Part shown: piece after piece, positions 62,714-64,000 of the stretch | Layout: each line of letters begins with the position of its first letter | Position numbering within the stretch: the stretch's first letter is position 1 | NCBI RefSeq assembly: GCF_014192335.1 | Contig: NZ_JACHXU010000008.1 | Location: forward strand, 1 to 64,000 | From: Aporhodopirellula rubra | Lineage (GTDB): Bacteria; Planctomycetota; Planctomycetia; Pirellulales; Pirellulaceae | DNA: 64,000 nucleotides | Direction of reading: 5' to 3' | The notes under the pieces: model-generated | What the model saw: only the letters and a program-made list of their open reading frames with translations | What the model was told of the DNA's origin: nothing | Database searches by the model: none | Position numbers and translations under genes: made by a program

Positions 62714-62986
62714 ATGAATCACCCTACTGAACCCACCGATCCGAGTTGGTTCGAACGCTCTCAAAACGTCCGCATGATGATCATCGCACTTGTCGTGATC
62801 TGTGCGGGGCTGGCGCTCGCGGATTTGTTCTATACCAACCCTCATCCGCACTTCGGCATCGAAAGTAGTTTTGCCTTTCAAGCTTGGTTTGGCTTCGTCA
62901 CGTTTGTTGTCATCGTTTTTCTAGGTCGCTTGCTACGCCTGATCGTTTCACGTCCAGAGGATTATTATCATGACGGCGATCGCTAG
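62714..62986 (+). CDS. Small two-segment membrane protein of the antiporter operon
   Basis: This 90-residue protein has two membrane segments (RMMIIALVVICAGLALADLF and WFGFVTFVVIVFLGRLLRLI) joined by a His-containing loop (NPHPHFG), ending in VSRPEDYYHDGDR. No family is recognised for certain; similar short proteins accompany antiporter operons in related clusters. It lies 18 bases after the previous gene and overlaps the next by 17 bases, which supports its being real and part of the complex or its assembly. Confidence 0.7.
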   Translation: MNHPTEPTDPSWFERSQNVRMMIIALVVICAGLALADLFYTNPHPHFGIESSFAFQAWFGFVTFVVIVFLGRLLRLIVSRPEDYYHDGDR

Positions 62987-64000
62987 TTTGCCCCCTGGGT
63001 TGATCATGATGGTGGGTGCCTTGTTCCTGCCGCTGCTCGCCCGACGGATTCAGCCGTGGGTGGTACTCGCCCTTTCGACGATCAGCCTGATCCTGTTTCT
63101 GCTGACGCCAGCAGGCGACTACGGAATCATCGAACTGTTCGGTGATGAACTCAACGTTGTCCGCATCGATAAGTTGTCGCGTCCGTTCGGGATCGTCTTC
63201 CATCTCGCCGCGATCGTGTCAGCGATTTATGCGTTGCACGTTCGCGATACCCGCCAACACGTTGCCGGCGTGTTTTATGCCGGCGCCGCCATCGGTGCTG
63301 CGTGCGCGGGCGATCTGATTACGCTTTTTGTGTTCTGGGAATTGACCGCCATCTCGAGTGTGTTCCTGGTTTGGGCGAGCGATACGGAGACCTCTTACCG
63401 TGCCGGGATGCGATATCTCATCATCCAGGTGACCTCGGGTGTGTTGTTGTTGTCCGGTGCGATTGTGCAATATGTCGAAACGGGTTCCCTCGCGTTTGAA
63501 TCGTTCGTCGGACTCGACGGCGCCGGCGATGGACTTACCACCGCGGGCAAATTGGTGCTAACCGCGTTCGGTATCAAGTGTGCTTTCCCGCTGTTGCACA
63601 ATTGGCTGCAGGACTCGTATCCGAAAGCGACCGTGACCGGCACCGTGTTCCTGAGCGCCTTCACGACGAAACTCGCGGTGTATTCGCTATGCCGAGGTTT
63701 CGCAGGTTTCGAGCCGTTGATCTGGGTCGGATGCACGATGACGTTGTTCCCGATCGTGTTTGCGGTGATTGAAAACGATCTGCGGAGAGTGCTCGCCTAC
63801 AGTCTCAACAACCAACTCGGATTCATGGTCGTCGGAATTGGGATCGGAACCGAATTGGCGATCAACGGGACGGTTGCCCACGCGTTCTGCCACATCATCT
63901 ACAAATCGCTGTTGTTCATGTCGATGGGTGCGGTGCTCTATCGCGTCGGAACAACGAAAGCGACGGAGCTAGGCGGATTGCACAAATCGATGCCGTGGAC
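62970..64000 (+). CDS. Third proton-conducting antiporter subunit, cut by the window edge
   Basis: From ATG 62970 the frame is open to the window edge, giving at least 343 residues. Hydrophobic segments follow one another from the start. The antiporter glutamate is in LITLFVFWELTAISSVFLVW, and the lysine is in TAFGIKCAFPLLHNWLQDSY with His and Trp beside it. A third basic region is ENDLRRVLAYSLNNQLGFMV. This is another NuoN/MrpD-type module, making three in one operon. The start is inside the small membrane protein gene (overlap of 17 bases). The C-terminal part and the next genes lie outside the window. Confidence 0.85.
   Translation, partial: MTAIASLPPGLIMMVGALFLPLLARRIQPWVVLALSTISLILFLLTPAGDYGIIELFGDELNVVRIDKLSRPFGIVFHLAAIVSAIYALHVRDTRQHVAGVFYAGAAIGAACAGDLITLFVFWELTAISSVFLVWASDTETSYRAGMRYLIIQVTSGVLLLSGAIVQYVETGSLAFESFVGLDGAGDGLTTAGKLVLTAFGIKCAFPLLHNWLQDSYPKATVTGTVFLSAFTTKLAVYSLCRGFAGFEPLIWVGCTMTLFPIVFAVIENDLRRVLAYSLNNQLGFMVVGIGIGTELAINGTVAHAFCHIIYKSLLFMSMGAVLYRVGTTKATELGGLHKSMPW

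Noticed and set aside
1-64000. CRISPR arrays, insertion sequences, integrases, prophage genes
   Set aside because: No spaced direct-repeat arrays, transposase or integrase motifs, or phage structural genes were seen anywhere in the window.

Overview
The window looks like chromosomal DNA of a planctomycete, most likely a Rhodopirellula-like member of the Pirellulaceae. The evidence is in the gene families. There are two complete DUF1559 pseudopilin-type proteins and one broken copy, and a DUF1080 protein paired with a Tat-exported Gfo/Idh/MocA oxidoreductase. There is also a formylglycine-type sulfatase, and a large GEVED plus dockerin exoprotein that opens with the planctomycete-type LEQRRVLAA leader. 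Shine-Dalgarno sites are weak or absent at many starts. No tRNA, rRNA, CRISPR array, insertion sequence or prophage was recognised. The window starts inside one gene and ends inside another.

Layout. 1-5.2 kb: the edge of an unknown gene, cyclopropane-fatty-acyl-phospholipid synthase (cfa) behind a cluster of CCCAATT repeats, then DUF1080 and Gfo/Idh genes divergent from a PAS-AraC regulator. 5.6-8.3 kb: GEVED/dockerin exoprotein. 8.3-12.4 kb: a minus-strand operon of a TPR protein, a sensor kinase and an OmpR-type regulator. 12.6-15.2 kb: a glycosyltransferase and a divergent class I aminotransferase. 15.2-24 kb: a DUF1559 gene divergent from a tightly overlapping operon that resembles type II secretion or type IV pilus genes, with a GspE-like ATPase, three consecutive GspF-like membrane proteins, pilin-like small proteins, a second DUF1559 protein and a polytopic membrane protein. 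24.5-26.2 kb: Fpg/Nei-type DNA glycosylase and a family 2 glycosyltransferase. 26.6-28.5 kb: rplA-rplJ-rplL with a clear terminator and neither rplK nor rpoBC beside it. 28.8-38.3 kb: a large unknown membrane protein, two exported TPR proteins and an outer-membrane porin with a strong terminator. 38.3-42 kb: ClC channel, NAD(P)HX epimerase and a DUF429 protein on the minus strand. 42-48.5 kb: trpB, a methyltransferase, a class V aminotransferase, coaD and oligoendopeptidase F. 48.5-50.7 kb: a DUF1559 remnant, strong hairpins and a sulfatase.

The two systems most worth attention are at the right. At 50.8-55.6 kb a MoxR-type AAA ATPase, a DUF5682 protein and a VWA protein are translationally coupled. 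The DUF5682 protein carries a GxxH/Glu/GxxH pattern like that of the TraB/EreA/ChaN group, so this looks like a three-part NTP-dependent system of unknown role, perhaps with a fourth gene at 55.8-56.6 kb. From 56.9 kb to the right edge is a Mrp/Mbh-like cation/proton antiporter operon in the order E-F-G-(MrpA C-terminal part)-B-C-D-D2-small protein-D3. The C subunit has a histidine/alanine-rich insert, and all three antiporter-like subunits keep the key Glu and Lys. The last of these runs off the window.
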